Source of the DNA: Streptomyces sindenensis
GTDB lineage: Bacteria > Actinomycetota > Actinomycetes > Streptomycetales > Streptomycetaceae
Direction: 5' to 3'
DNA: 64,000 nucleotides
Assembly (NCBI RefSeq): GCF_014649035.1
Contig: NZ_BMSG01000008.1
Coordinates: 124,001-188,000, forward strand
The notes under the pieces are model-generated. The model saw only the letters and a program-made list of their open reading frames with translations, did not search any database and was not told the origin of the DNA. The stretch's first letter is position 1. Each line of letters begins with the position of its first letter. Made by a program: the position numbers and the translations under genes. Positions 40,077-49,297 of this stretch are shown piece by piece.

Positions 40077-41126
40077 ATGCGCATCGGAACGTTCGTTCTG
40101 GCAGCCCAGTTCCCGGGACAGGGGCCGGGTGAGGCCCTGCACCGGGCCGTCCGGTCCACCGAGGCCGCGGAGGAGAGCGGGCTCGACTCGGTCTGGCTGG
40201 CCGAGCACCACTTCGTGCCGTACGGGGTCTGCCCGTCGGCGACGACGCTGGCCGCGCTGCTGCTGGGCCGCACCCGCAGAATCCGGGTCGGCACGGCGGT
40301 GAGCGTGCTGCCCAACCACCATCCGGTCGCGCTCGCCGAGCAGGCCGCGCTCCTGCATCTGACCAGCGGCGGACGCTTCTCGCTCGGGGTGGGCCGGGGC
40401 GGTCCGTGGGTGGACCTGGAGGTGTTCGGCGGCGGTCTCGACGCGTACGAGAGGGGCTTCCCCGAGGCGCTGGACCTGGTGCTCGACTGGCTGCGGGAGC
40501 CGCGTGTCGCGGGGCGCGGCGAGCGGTTCGGCTTCCGCGAGGTGGCGGTGGTGCCGCGCGCGGACGAGCTCCTGGTGGACCGGGCGGACGCGGGGCCGGG
40601 TCCCTCGGGGCCCGAGGTCGTCGTGGCGTGCACCTCGCCGAAGAGCGTGCGGCTCGCGGCGGCGCGGGCGCTGCCCATGCTGCTGGGCATGCACTGCGGT
40701 GACGAGGAGAAGGCGGAGATGGTCGCCCTGTGGCGTACGGCCGCGCGGCAGGCCGGCCATCCGCCGGAGGTGGTGGAGGGGGCCGCACATGTGTCCGCCG
40801 GGGTGGCCCAGATCGCGGACGACGCCGGGGACGCCACGGAGATGCTGGTGAAGACGATGCCGGGCTGGCTGCGCCAGGGGCTCGACGCCCATGTCACGGT
40901 CGACGGCCGGCACCGCGTGATGCGGGACCCGGTCGCGTACACGGAACTGCTGTGCGGGCTGCACCCGGTGGGCACACCGCGGCTGGCCGCGGACCGGCTC
41001 GCGGCCACCGCCGAGCGGACCGGGATCACGCGGTTCGCCCTGCTGGTGGAGGGATCGGGTGATCTCGCGGCGACCGAGGAGAACGTGCGGCGGCTGGGCG
41101 CCGACGTGCTGCCGCTGCTCACCTGA
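40077..41126 (+). CDS. Luciferase-like (LLM class) flavin-dependent oxidoreductase
   Basis: ATG at 40077 has AAGGAGG 9-10 nt upstream. The 349-residue protein is a bacterial luciferase-type barrel: MRIGTFVLAAQFPGQG, LDSVWLAEHHFVPYG, RIRVGTAVSVLPNHHPVALA, EQAALLHLTSGGRFSLGVGR. Such enzymes use reduced flavin (FMNH2 or F420H2) and usually oxygen. The EHHF segment is typical of the FMN-type subgroup. Substrate is unknown. It stands alone on the plus strand, upstream of a convergent gene. Confidence 0.88.
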   Translation: MRIGTFVLAAQFPGQGPGEALHRAVRSTEAAEESGLDSVWLAEHHFVPYGVCPSATTLAALLLGRTRRIRVGTAVSVLPNHHPVALAEQAALLHLTSGGRFSLGVGRGGPWVDLEVFGGGLDAYERGFPEALDLVLDWLREPRVAGRGERFGFREVAVVPRADELLVDRADAGPGPSGPEVVVACTSPKSVRLAAARALPMLLGMHCGDEEKAEMVALWRTAARQAGHPPEVVEGAAHVSAGVAQIADDAGDATEMLVKTMPGWLRQGLDAHVTVDGRHRVMRDPVAYTELLCGLHPVGTPRLAADRLAATAERTGITRFALLVEGSGDLAATEENVRRLGADVLPLLT

Positions 41127-41270
41127 CCCGTGTGTGCGCCTGTGTCGGCGCCGGTGTCTGCGCCTGTGCATGGACAAGGACCTCGCGTGGGACATGTGGT
41201 GCGGTGGTACGGGAGCTGCCGCCCCGGAGCCAGTTGCACCTCCCGCGGCCCGGGACGGCAGCAGAAGCGT

Positions 41271-41663
41271 TCAGCAGTCCCGTAGTTCGGGCGACTGGTT
41301 GAGCAACTGGCCCCTCACCGAAGTGAACTTGGCCAGTCGGTCGTCGACCGAGGCGTCCAGCGGGAACACCGCCACGCGGTGGCAGTTCTGGAATGCGAGA
41401 CGCACTCCGAAGTGCCGCTGGAGCGCGCCGCGTATCGCATCACTCGCGAGCGCGCGCAGCAGCTGACCACGAGCCTGCTCGTCCGGCGGCGGCGTCTGGT
41501 TGTCGGCGAACTCTCCGCCGTCGACCTTCAGCTGAGCCACCAGCGAGCTGATCATCTCCCATGCGAAGGGCAGGGAGGTCCGGACGCAGTCGACGAAGTC
41601 GGCTTCGTCGACCTCGCCTCGCTCGGCCTGTTCCAACAGCGCCGGTGAGACGTCGAGCGACAT
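41271..41663 (-). CDS. Conserved actinobacterial protein of unknown function
   Basis: ATG at 41663 follows GAGAGGAGA. The 130-residue protein (MSLDVSPALLEQAERGEVDE, ADFVDCVRTSLPFAWEMISS) is soluble and mostly helical, with the segment GALQRHFGVRLAFQNCHRVA and two cysteines besides the C-terminal one. No signal peptide or known motif. I recognise it as a conserved SCO5389-type hypothetical. It diverges from nucS across a 272-bp gap. No function is proposed. Confidence 0.75.
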   Translation of the reverse strand: MSLDVSPALLEQAERGEVDEADFVDCVRTSLPFAWEMISSLVAQLKVDGGEFADNQTPPPDEQARGQLLRALASDAIRGALQRHFGVRLAFQNCHRVAVFPLDASVDDRLAKFTSVRGQLLNQSPELRDC

Positions 41664-41935
41664 GGGTTCTCCTCTCGCGACCCCGGAGAGTGGCCGGGGC
41701 CTTACGGGCAGGGAAGGGGGGCGACGACGCAGCGTGCACGGGCGGCGACCTCCTGCTTCCACGGTAAGCGCGCGGTCCGGGCCGCACCAGGAGATTGGGA
41801 ACACAACCGGCCAATAACGAAGGGGCGCAAAGAGGGGCAAGCCCGCGCCGCCCCGGTGCGGCGTGCACCGAGTGACGGGAGGCGACGGATGGGGAAATCG
41901 CGTCGGGCCCCTGTCGTCGAGTAGCGTTGCCCACC

Positions 41936-42607
41936 ATGCGTCTCGTCATCGCCCGTTGCTCCGTGGACTACGCGGGCCGGCTCACAGCCCACCTGCCCTC
42001 CGCCCCCCGACTGATCCTGGTGAAGGCGGACGGAAGTGTCTCCATCCACGCCGACGACCGGGCGTACAAACCGCTCAACTGGATGTCCCCGCCGTGCACC
42101 CTGAAGGAGGGCGTCGACGGTGAGGAAGGCGTCTGGACCGTGGTGAACAAGGCGGGCGAAAAACTGATCATCACCATGGAGGAAGTCCTCCACGACTCGT
42201 CGTACGAGCTGGGCGTCGACCCGGGGCTCATCAAGGACGGCGTGGAAGCACACCTCCAGGAGCTGCTGGCGGACCGGATCGAGATCCTCGGCGAGGGCCA
42301 CACCCTGATCCGCCGTGAGTACCCCACCGCGATCGGCCCGGTGGACATCCTGTGCCGGGACGCGAACGGGCAGACGGTCGCCGTGGAGCTGAAGCGGCGC
42401 GGTGACATCGACGGCGTGGAGCAGCTGACGCGCTATCTGGAGCTGCTGAACCGCGATCCGCACCTGGCGCCGGTGCGGGGCGTCTTCGCCGCGCAGGAGA
42501 TCAAGCCGCAGGCCCGGGTGCTGGCGACGGACCGGGGCATCGGCTGTCTGGTCCTGGACTACGACGCGATGCGCGGCATCGAGGACGACAAGCTGCGGCT
42601 GTTCTGA
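41936..42607 (+). CDS. nucS: Mismatch-specific endonuclease NucS/EndoMS
   Basis: The 223-residue protein has an N-terminal beta-domain (about 1-115) and a C-terminal RecB-like nuclease domain with Asp137 in GPVDILCRD and the Glu151-x-Lys153 pair in AVELKRR. The C-terminal tail DDKLRLF resembles a sliding-clamp-binding peptide. In actinobacteria, which lack MutS/MutL, NucS cuts both strands at mismatches in a non-canonical repair pathway; loss gives a mutator phenotype. ATG at 41936 has a -10-like TAGCGT 8 nt upstream and no ribosome site, so the message may be leaderless. A strong terminator follows. Confidence 0.95.
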   Translation: MRLVIARCSVDYAGRLTAHLPSAPRLILVKADGSVSIHADDRAYKPLNWMSPPCTLKEGVDGEEGVWTVVNKAGEKLIITMEEVLHDSSYELGVDPGLIKDGVEAHLQELLADRIEILGEGHTLIRREYPTAIGPVDILCRDANGQTVAVELKRRGDIDGVEQLTRYLELLNRDPHLAPVRGVFAAQEIKPQARVLATDRGIGCLVLDYDAMRGIEDDKLRLF

Positions 42608-42629
42608 CCGTCCGGCACGTCTGCGGACG

Positions 42630-42671
42630 AGAGCCCGGGTGGCTCACGCGGAAGCGTGAGCCACCCGGGCT
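42630..42671. terminator. Terminator after nucS
   Basis: Perfect 19-bp arms (42630-42648 and 42653-42671, GAGCCCGGGTGGCTCACGC and its complement) with a GGAA loop. It lies between convergent genes, 23 nt after the nucS stop, and can serve both strands. Confidence 0.88.
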
Positions 42672-42688
42672 CTGTGCGTCCCGCCCGC

Positions 42689-45172
42689 TCAGACGGCCGG
42701 GTCGGCGACCGCGCCGGACTCCGGTGCGCTCGCGGACTCGACGGGGCCGACCGCGGAGGTGGAGGTGTCCGGCTCGGAGGATTCGTCCGCGGACGGCGTG
42801 GGCGTCGGGTCCGGCGACTCGCTCTCCGACGCGGAGGGCGTGGGGCTCGGGCTCTCGGTCTCGGTCTTCGTGGGCCGGGGCGACGTCTTCGTCGGCGTCG
42901 GCTCACCCGGCGTGCTGCTCTCCCCGTCCGTCGGCTCGCCCGTCGGTGACGTACTGCTCGACGAGGAGGCGCTCGGGGAGGGTGAGCCGGAGGTGCTGGG
43001 GCTCGCCGATCCGGAGGCGCTCGGGGTCGCGGACGTCTCGCCGGTGGTGGCCTGGGTCGGGGGCGGGACGTCGTCCGTCCCGTCGTCGGTCGAAGCGTCG
43101 TCGGCCGGATCCTCGGTGGCCGTCTGCTCGGTGGTGACGTTGCGGCTGCCGGGCTCGTCGCCGTCCGAGGTGACGCCGAGGGTGACGACGGTGCCGAGCA
43201 CCGCGATCAGCAGGGCTCCCGCGCCCGCGGCGGCCAGGTTGCGCCGGGCGCCGCCCAGGACGGCACGGCCGGAGACCTTGCGCGCGGCGGGGGCGGGCGG
43301 CAGCGAGGAGATGACCGTGGGCTCCTCCTCGGCGGTGTTGCGGAGGAACAGGGGTGCCGCGGATATCCCGCCCGGCGGCGTACCCGGAAGGTCCTGGCGT
43401 ACGGCGGTCGTCCCGTCGCCCGAGGGGGCGCCGCCGAGGGGGGCGAAGTCGCCGGAGCGGTCCGCGACCAGGGCGAGCGCGCGGCGTCCGGCCACGGCCC
43501 CGGACTTGTCGGCGAGCACGCCGCGCATCCCGATCGAGGTCTCCAGCTCGGTCCGGGCCCGGTCCGGGTTGCCGGTGCAGAGCGCGAGGACGCCCAACTC
43601 GTGGTGGAAGTACGCCTCTTCGGCGACCTCACCGGCGATCCTGGCGGCCTCCTGGCCGATCCGGAGCGCCCGCTCCCAGGCTCCCCAGCCCAGCCCGGCG
43701 GCGAAGGCCGGGGAGGCGCTGCGGGCCAGCAGGACGGCCGCGCTGGCCGCTCCCGCCTCGTCGCCCGGGACCAGCCGGGCCAGGGAGGCGACGATCGCGT
43801 CGGCCTCGGCGACGGCCCGCTGCGGGGTGACCGAGGGGTGCGAGGTCCACCAGGCGTAGTGCTGGGCGGCGGTACGGGCGTGGGTGGCGGCGTCGTCCTC
43901 GTAGCCGGCCGCCACGAGCTGGGCGAGGACTCCGGCGGCGAGCCGGTAGCGCGGCCCGGCCGGGGAGAGCAGGCCGCAGCCCGCGAGCTCGCCGAGCGCG
44001 GCGTCCGCGTGGGTGTCGCCCACGAGGGCCGGCAGATGGGCCTGGTGAGGCACCTCGCCGCCGAGGGCGACCGCGAAGCGCAGGGTGGCGCGGGCCGCCT
44101 CGCTGAGCCGGGAGGCGAGCAGCTCGGCGGGCGCGGCGCCCTCGCCGAGGCTCGGCAGGGGAACGTCGAGGGACTCGGCGGTGGGTGCGACGGGGGCCGG
44201 GGGCGCGTCGTCGGCGCGTGGCTCGAAGTAGTCGTACTCGTCGAAGTCCTCTTCGGGGGCGGCGCGCAGCCGGTCGCGCTGGACGAGGAGGGAGCCGGCC
44301 TGGACGAAGCGGAGCGGCAGCCCCTCGGACTCGAACCAGAGGTCGCCCGCCCAGTTCCGCTCCTCCTCGGTGAGGGGGCGCTCGACGACCTTCTCCAGCA
44401 GGGTGAGCGAGGCGCCGCGGCCGAGGCCGGCGAGGAGGACCTCCTCCAGGTGGGCGTCGATGCCGGGGCTGGTGTCGGTGGTGGCGGCGAGCAGGAAGGC
44501 GCACTCGGGGGTGGCGGCGAGCAGTTCGTCGAGGGCCGCCCCGCCGATCTCCAGGTCGTCGATGGTGACGACGGCGCCGATACCGCGGACGAGGGCGAGC
44601 AGTTCGTCGCGGTCGGGGCGGTGGCCCGGGGCCTCGTAGACGGCGTCGAACAGGGCGTGCAGCAGGTCGGTCCCGGTGCGGCCGCGGCCGTTGAGGCGGA
44701 CGACCCCGTCGGGGGCCAGGTCGGCGCAGTCGGAGGCGACGGCGTCGAGCAGCGCGGTGCGGCCGGAGCCGGGCTGGCCGGTGAGGCGGACGCTGCGGCC
44801 GCGCGCCAGCAGCCGGACCAGGCGCTCGCGTTCCTCCTGGCGCTCCAGGAGCGGCAGCTGCGGCGCGGGCGGACCGGCGGGCACGGGGGGTGCGCCGACG
44901 CGTTCGTGGTCGGCGCGTTCGGCGGGGGTACGGCGGACCGGGGCGTCGGGGCCGGAGCCGGGCGGAATGGCCTCGACCTCGCTGCCGTCGACGGGGTTGA
45001 CCGTGAGCAGCAGGTCGCCGGCGGTCAGCTGGACGACACGGACCTGCTGCGGCGTCTGCGGGCCGAAGTCGGCGCCGCCGGAGTCACGGGACGGCCGGCG
45101 GTGGCCGGGATCGCCGCCGGAGCGGTCGTCGTCCTGCCCGTACTCATCGGGTGCCCGGTGTGTCGGGTCCAT
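42689..45172 (-). CDS. Single-pass membrane ATPase-type protein with Ser/Pro-rich extracellular tail
   Basis: The 827-residue protein has a polar start, then an NTPase domain with Walker A GQPGSGRTALL (132-142) and a probable Walker B VVTIDDLEIGG. A helical region of about 200 residues follows, with TPR-like packing (AYFHHELGVLALCTGNPDRA). One membrane span lies at about 652-675 (LAAAGAGALLIAVLGTVVTL). The C-terminal 150 residues are exported and almost entirely Ser, Thr, Pro, Glu and Asp (SASPSTSGSPSPSASSSSST). The order resembles STAND-type signalling NTPases fused to an extracellular stalk. Ligand and output are unknown. Convergent with nucS. Confidence 0.8.
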   Translation of the reverse strand: MDPTHRAPDEYGQDDDRSGGDPGHRRPSRDSGGADFGPQTPQQVRVVQLTAGDLLLTVNPVDGSEVEAIPPGSGPDAPVRRTPAERADHERVGAPPVPAGPPAPQLPLLERQEERERLVRLLARGRSVRLTGQPGSGRTALLDAVASDCADLAPDGVVRLNGRGRTGTDLLHALFDAVYEAPGHRPDRDELLALVRGIGAVVTIDDLEIGGAALDELLAATPECAFLLAATTDTSPGIDAHLEEVLLAGLGRGASLTLLEKVVERPLTEEERNWAGDLWFESEGLPLRFVQAGSLLVQRDRLRAAPEEDFDEYDYFEPRADDAPPAPVAPTAESLDVPLPSLGEGAAPAELLASRLSEAARATLRFAVALGGEVPHQAHLPALVGDTHADAALGELAGCGLLSPAGPRYRLAAGVLAQLVAAGYEDDAATHARTAAQHYAWWTSHPSVTPQRAVAEADAIVASLARLVPGDEAGAASAAVLLARSASPAFAAGLGWGAWERALRIGQEAARIAGEVAEEAYFHHELGVLALCTGNPDRARTELETSIGMRGVLADKSGAVAGRRALALVADRSGDFAPLGGAPSGDGTTAVRQDLPGTPPGGISAAPLFLRNTAEEEPTVISSLPPAPAARKVSGRAVLGGARRNLAAAGAGALLIAVLGTVVTLGVTSDGDEPGSRNVTTEQTATEDPADDASTDDGTDDVPPPTQATTGETSATPSASGSASPSTSGSPSPSASSSSSTSPTGEPTDGESSTPGEPTPTKTSPRPTKTETESPSPTPSASESESPDPTPTPSADESSEPDTSTSAVGPVESASAPESGAVADPAV

Positions 45173-45410
45173 CGCAAAGTCCCCCAGACGCGTCGTGCGT
45201 GGTTGCCCCTCCCGGCCTCACACGCGCCCCGCTGTCGCTTCCGGTCCGGTGTCCGCCATGGGTTCGTTGTCATTCGGCGGACGGCCGAACCCTAGACCTT
45301 GGCCCAGTATCCCTAAAGCGCCGGGGTGCCACGCCGTCCAGGACGTCACGTTCCGGTGAGGATTGCGTGACTTCCACGCCTGATGCCCGTGCCCGTCCGC
45401 CGGGCACTCC

Positions 45411-45734
45411 TCAGACGCGCGGCAGCGACTCCGCCGCGATACCGCCCTCGATGGCCAGGATGCGGTGCAGCCGGGTGGCCACCAGGAGCCGCTGCATCTG
45501 CGGCGGCACACCGCGCAGCACGAGGCGGCGGCCGGCCCGTCCGGCCCGGCGGTGGGCCCCCATGATGACGCCGAGCCCGGTGGCGTCCCAGGAGTCCAGC
45601 TCGGTCAGGTCCAGCACGAGGTCGCCGACTCCGTCGTCCACGGCGGAGTGCAGGACCGTACGGGCGTCCGCCGCGCTGCGGACGTCGAGGCGGCCCCCGA
45701 CGACCAGCTCGGCGTGGTCGCCCCTGATGTGCAT
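45411..45734 (-). CDS. STAS-domain anti-sigma factor antagonist
   Basis: ATG at 45734 follows GGGGAG. The 107-residue protein is a single STAS domain (AELVVGGRLDVRSAADARTV, DLVLDLTELDSWDATGLGVI). The usual phospho-acceptor Ser of SpoIIAA-type antagonists aligns near DSWDATGLG, where the sequence has Asp-Ala-Thr; the Thr may be the site. It would relieve an anti-sigma kinase. No such kinase is encoded nearby, so its partner is elsewhere. It precedes the membrane ATPase gene on the same strand by 238 nt. Confidence 0.85.
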   Translation of the reverse strand: MHIRGDHAELVVGGRLDVRSAADARTVLHSAVDDGVGDLVLDLTELDSWDATGLGVIMGAHRRAGRAGRRLVLRGVPPQMQRLLVATRLHRILAIEGGIAAESLPRV

Positions 45735-45942
45735 ATGCGCTCCCCGGTCATGCTCCGTAGTAAGTCCGTCGGTCTGTCTGTCCGTCTGATCCGCTGTCGT
45801 CGCCGACCGAGTCTCTGCCACCACTGACTGCCGCGACGACGGGGAAGTTGCCGTCTGTAAGCGAACCGATACCAAATTCACTCGGTGGAGTGACTCCGGT
45901 TCGCCGGCCGCCGGTCACCGCCGGGTAGAATCCCCGGCTCCC

Positions 45943-45966
45943 CCGGCCCGGACGGCGCTGGGCCGG
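45943..45966 (-). terminator. Hairpin downstream of hbd
   Basis: CCGGCCC (45943-45949) pairs with GGGCCGG (45960-45966), loop 10 nt, about 46 nt after the hbd stop. Two copies of GGCGGATCCGATC (45979-45991, 46001-46013) lie between the stop and the stem. Confidence 0.5.
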
Positions 45967-46011
45967 CCGGGCCGAGAGGGCGGATCCGATCGAGGTCCGT
46001 GGCGGATCCGA

Positions 46012-46860
46012 TCAGTACGTGTAGAAGCCCTGCCCGCTCTTGCGCCCGATGTCACCTGCGTCGACCATCCGGCGCATCAGCTCGGGGGCGGCGAACTTCT
46101 CGTCCTGCGACTCGGTGTAGATGTTGCTCGTGGCGTGCAGCAGGATGTCGACGCCGGTCAGGTCCGCGGTGGCGAGCGGGCCCATGGCGTGGCCGAAGCC
46201 CAGCTTGCAGGCGATGTCGATGTCCTCGGCGGTCGCGACGCCCGACTCGTACAGCTTGGCGGCCTCGACGACGAGCGCCGAGATCAGCCGGGTGGTGACG
46301 AAGCCCGCCACGTCGCGGTTGACGACGATGCAGGTCTTGCCGACCGACTCGGCGAACTCCCTCGCGGTGGCGAGGGTTTCGTCGCTGGTCTTGTAGCCGC
46401 GCACCAGCTCGCAGAGCTGCATCATCGGGACCGGCGAGAAGAAGTGCACCCCGACGACGCGCTCGGGGCGCTCGGTCACGGCCGCGATCTTGGTGATCGG
46501 GATCGCGGAGGTGTTGGAGGCGAGGACGGTGTGCTCGCCGACGACCTTGTCGAGGGCGCGGAAGATCTCGTGCTTGACCTCGAGCTTCTCGAAGACGGCC
46601 TCCACGACGACGTCCGCGTCGGCCACGGCGTCGAGGTCGGTGGTCGTGGTGATCCGGCCCAGCGCGGCCTCGGCGTCGGCCGCCTCCAGTTTGCCCTTGG
46701 CGACGAACTTGTCGTACGAGGCCTTGATCCCGTCACGGCCCCGGGTCAGCGCGGCGTCGGTGACGTCCCGCAGCACGACGTCCCAGCCCGCCTGGGCGGA
46801 GACCTGCGCGATCCCGGATCCCATGAGTCCTGCCCCGATGACGGCGAGCTTCCTGGCCAC
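46012..46860 (-). CDS. hbd: 3-hydroxybutyryl-CoA dehydrogenase
   Basis: GTG at 46860 (VARKLAVIGAGLMGSGIAQV) has AAGGGG upstream and starts at the Rossmann fold, as in the family. The 282-residue enzyme has the NAD motif GAGLMGSGIA, the catalytic His in GVHFFSPVPMMQLCELVRG with the preceding Ser/Asn site SNTSAIPI, and the C-terminal domain (GPLATADLTGVDILLHATSN). It interconverts acetoacetyl-CoA and 3-hydroxybutyryl-CoA, the step after the thiolase encoded at 28480-29685, on the way to butyryl-CoA. Monocistronic by its flanks. Confidence 0.92.
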   Translation of the reverse strand: MARKLAVIGAGLMGSGIAQVSAQAGWDVVLRDVTDAALTRGRDGIKASYDKFVAKGKLEAADAEAALGRITTTTDLDAVADADVVVEAVFEKLEVKHEIFRALDKVVGEHTVLASNTSAIPITKIAAVTERPERVVGVHFFSPVPMMQLCELVRGYKTSDETLATAREFAESVGKTCIVVNRDVAGFVTTRLISALVVEAAKLYESGVATAEDIDIACKLGFGHAMGPLATADLTGVDILLHATSNIYTESQDEKFAAPELMRRMVDAGDIGRKSGQGFYTY

Positions 46861-47009
46861 GTTCGCACCCCTTGGTTTCTGTTCGCCCGTGCGCTTGAGT
46901 TCACGGGGGTTCACATACTCTCCGGCGGAGGTTAGTACCCGTCGGGCGCGCTGGGGCGGTGAAGAGATGCGCGTCACGTCTCAGATGACGGACATCACAC
47001 CGGGACGCG

Positions 47010-47651
47010 TCATTCGGCTCCGCGCCGCGCGTAGTTGAGGACCTGATCGCTGAGCAGCCCCTCGATCCCGTCGAGGACGCCGAGGGCGTCGTGGGAGACG
47101 TCGACGGCCTTGCGGCCCTTCATCATCTCCTGGCTGACGTAGCCGACGAGGGCGTGCTCGATCCAGGCGATCTGGCCGCCGACGAGGAGCGGCAGCGGAT
47201 CGTCCTCGCTCGCGCCGGTGTCCTCGCGCAGGGTGGCGACGACGGTCTGGAGCACCTCCTGCTGGAGGTACCAGAGGCGGGCCTTGAGGGTGGGGGCGTC
47301 CTCGATGACGCGCATGAAGTCGGCGAAGCCGTCCATGAGTCCGAACTCCGGGGAGACGGCGACGACGGCGGCGCGCACCTCGCGCAGGACGGCCTCGGCG
47401 GCGGACTCGCCCCGGTCGCGGGCGCGGACATACCGGGCGACGCGCTGGGTGACGTGCTTCATCCGGTCGAGGAAGAGGTCCTCCTTGGCCGGGAAGTAGT
47501 TGTAGACGGTGTTGACGGAGACGTCGGCCAGTTCGGCGATCTCGGCGACGGTCACCGTCACGAAGCCGTGTTCGAGGAACAGTCCGGTCGCCATGTCCGA
47601 GATGCGCTGCCTGGCCTGGCGCTTCTTGCGTTCCCTGAGTCCCTCAGCCAT
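47010..47651 (-). CDS. TetR family regulator of the adjacent ABC exporter
   Basis: The 213-residue protein has the helix-turn-helix at about 8-55 ([48 protein letters not shown]) and a C-terminal ligand domain. It is transcribed divergently from an ABC exporter operon, with a 90-bp AT-rich gap containing repeated boxes, the classic layout for a TetR repressor of a drug exporter. The inducer is unknown. Confidence 0.88.
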   Translation of the reverse strand: MAEGLRERKKRQARQRISDMATGLFLEHGFVTVTVAEIAELADVSVNTVYNYFPAKEDLFLDRMKHVTQRVARYVRARDRGESAAEAVLREVRAAVVAVSPEFGLMDGFADFMRVIEDAPTLKARLWYLQQEVLQTVVATLREDTGASEDDPLPLLVGGQIAWIEHALVGYVSQEMMKGRKAVDVSHDALGVLDGIEGLLSDQVLNYARRGAE

Positions 47652-47689
47652 GCCTCCATCGTAGGACGCACCGGACGATCATGCTGTCT

Positions 47690-47719
47690 CTGAATTTTTG
47701 GAGTCATTGCAATTTTGGG
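47690..47719. promoter_or_regulatory. AT-rich divergent control region with repeated AATTTT boxes
   Basis: AATTTTTGG (47692-47700) and AATTTTGGG (47711-47719) are direct repeats 19 bp apart, with the 8-bp palindrome ATTGCAAT at 47706-47713 between them. This is a marked AT-rich island in a very GC-rich window and the likely TetR operator and divergent promoter. Confidence 0.5.
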
Positions 47720-47741
47720 CAGGCTCTGTTTTTCTGGCTCC

Positions 47742-48524
47742 ATGACCGTCATCAGCACCTCCGGGCTGGCCCGGACCTTCACGACCCCGAGCGGCCCGGT
47801 GGAGGCCGTCCGCTGCGTCGACCTGACCATCCGCGCGGGAGAGATCGTCGCCCTCCTCGGCCCCAACGGCGCGGGCAAGACGACCACCCTGCGCATGCTG
47901 ACCACGTTGCTCACTCCGACCGGCGGGGCCGCCACCGTGGCGGGCCACGACCTGCTCGCCGACCCGGCGGCAGTCCGCGCCGTCTGCGGGTACGTCGCCC
48001 AGTCCGGCGGTGTCGACCCGTTCCTGACCGTCCGGGAGGAGCTGGTCACCCAGGGCAGGCTGTACCGGCTGGGCCGGGCGGAGGCGGCGGAGCGCGCCGA
48101 GGAGCTGGCCGCCGCGCTCGGCCTCGGCGGACTGCTCGACCGGAAGGCGGTGACCCTCTCCGGCGGCCAGCGGCGGCGGCTCGACATCGCCATGGGCCTC
48201 ACCCACCGGCCGACCGTGCTCTTCCTCGACGAGCCCACCACGGGCCTGGACCCCGCCAGCCGGGCCGACCTATGGGACCTGGTGCGGGACCTGCGCGACA
48301 GGGACGGCACCACCGTCATCCTGACCACCCACTACCTCGACGAGGCCGACGCGCTGGCGGACCGGCTGGTCATCGTCGACGGCGGCACGGTGGTCGCCGA
48401 AGGCACTCCGGCCGAACTGAAGACCCGGTACGCCGGCTCCCCCGACGCCGCCCTCCAGGACGCGTTCCTGGCCGCCACCGGCCGCCCCGCCACCCCCGCC
48501 GACTCCGCCCCCGCAGCCGTATAG
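47742..48524 (+). CDS. ABC transporter ATP-binding protein (drug resistance type)
   Basis: The 260-residue DrrA-like ATPase has Walker A GPNGAGKTTT, Q-loop VAQSGGVDPFLTVREEL, signature LSGGQRRRLDIAMGL, Walker B VLFLDEP with TTGLDPASR, and the switch TTHYLDEAD. ATG at 47742 follows a 90-bp divergent control region. It works with the permease 10 nt downstream and is likely repressed by the divergent TetR protein. Substrate unknown; drug export is inferred from family and regulator. Confidence 0.9.
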   Translation: MTVISTSGLARTFTTPSGPVEAVRCVDLTIRAGEIVALLGPNGAGKTTTLRMLTTLLTPTGGAATVAGHDLLADPAAVRAVCGYVAQSGGVDPFLTVREELVTQGRLYRLGRAEAAERAEELAAALGLGGLLDRKAVTLSGGQRRRLDIAMGLTHRPTVLFLDEPTTGLDPASRADLWDLVRDLRDRDGTTVILTTHYLDEADALADRLVIVDGGTVVAEGTPAELKTRYAGSPDAALQDAFLAATGRPATPADSAPAAV

Positions 48525-48534
48525 GACCTCTCCC

Positions 48535-49284
48535 GTGCTCTTCCACGACACCGCGATCATCTTCGGGCGGTACGCCCGGCAGACGCTGCGCTCCCGCTTC
48601 CAGATCTTCTTCGGGATGCTGATGCCGCTGCTCTACCTGTTCTTCTTCGGCCCGCTGCTCCAGGACCTGCCGCTCGGCTCCCCGGCCGACTCCTGGCAGG
48701 TCCTCGTCCCCGGCCTGCTCCTCCAACTCAGCTTGTTCGGCGCGTCCTTCGCCGGTTTCGCGATCATCGTCGAGAAGTCCACGGGTGTGGTGGAGCGGAT
48801 GCGGGTGACCCCGGTCAGCCGGCTCGCCCTGCTGCTGGGGCGGGTGCTGCGGGACGCCCTGCTCTTCACCTTCCAGGCCGTCCTGCTGGTGCTCGCCGCG
48901 CTGCTCATGGGGTTGCGCGCCCCGCTGGCGGGCGTCCTCATCGGCTTCGCGTTCACCGCCGTGCTGGCGCTCTCGCTGGCCTCGCTCTCGTACGCCCTGG
49001 CGATGCGCGTCGCCACTCCGCAGGAGTTCGGGCCGGTGATCAACGCGGTGACGATGCCGGCCATGCTGCTCTCCGGTCTGATGCTGCCCATCACGCTCGG
49101 CCCCGGCTGGCTGGACGTGCTCTCGCACTTCACGCCGTTCCGCTATCTGGTGGACGCGGTGCGGGACGCCTACACGGGCTCGTACGCCACGACGCACATG
49201 CTGTACGGGGTCCTGGTCGCCGCGGGTTTCGCCGCCGCGGCCGTGACAGTGGGCACACGGGTCTTCCGGCGGGCCGGAGCATAA
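48535..49284 (+). CDS. ABC-2 type transporter permease (DrrB-like)
   Basis: GTG at 48535 lies 10 nt after the ATPase stop. The 249-residue protein has six spans: FQIFFGMLMPLLYLFFFGPL, WQVLVPGLLLQLSLFGASFA, LLLGRVLRDALLFTFQAVLL, VLIGFAFTAVLALSLASLSY, AVTMPAMLLSGLMLPITLGP and YGVLVAAGFAAAAVTVGTRV. The EKSTGVVERMRVTPVSR loop is typical of daunorubicin-resistance type permeases. It should dimerise and pair with the upstream ATPase. Confidence 0.9.
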   Translation: MLFHDTAIIFGRYARQTLRSRFQIFFGMLMPLLYLFFFGPLLQDLPLGSPADSWQVLVPGLLLQLSLFGASFAGFAIIVEKSTGVVERMRVTPVSRLALLLGRVLRDALLFTFQAVLLVLAALLMGLRAPLAGVLIGFAFTAVLALSLASLSYALAMRVATPQEFGPVINAVTMPAMLLSGLMLPITLGPGWLDVLSHFTPFRYLVDAVRDAYTGSYATTHMLYGVLVAAGFAAAAVTVGTRVFRRAGA

Positions 49285-49297
49285 CTACGCTGACCCC

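Noticed and set aside
41127..41165. Repeated TGCGCCTGTG after the flavin-dependent monooxygenase gene
   Set aside because: Two short copies in a low-complexity GT-rich stretch; no stem or consistent period.
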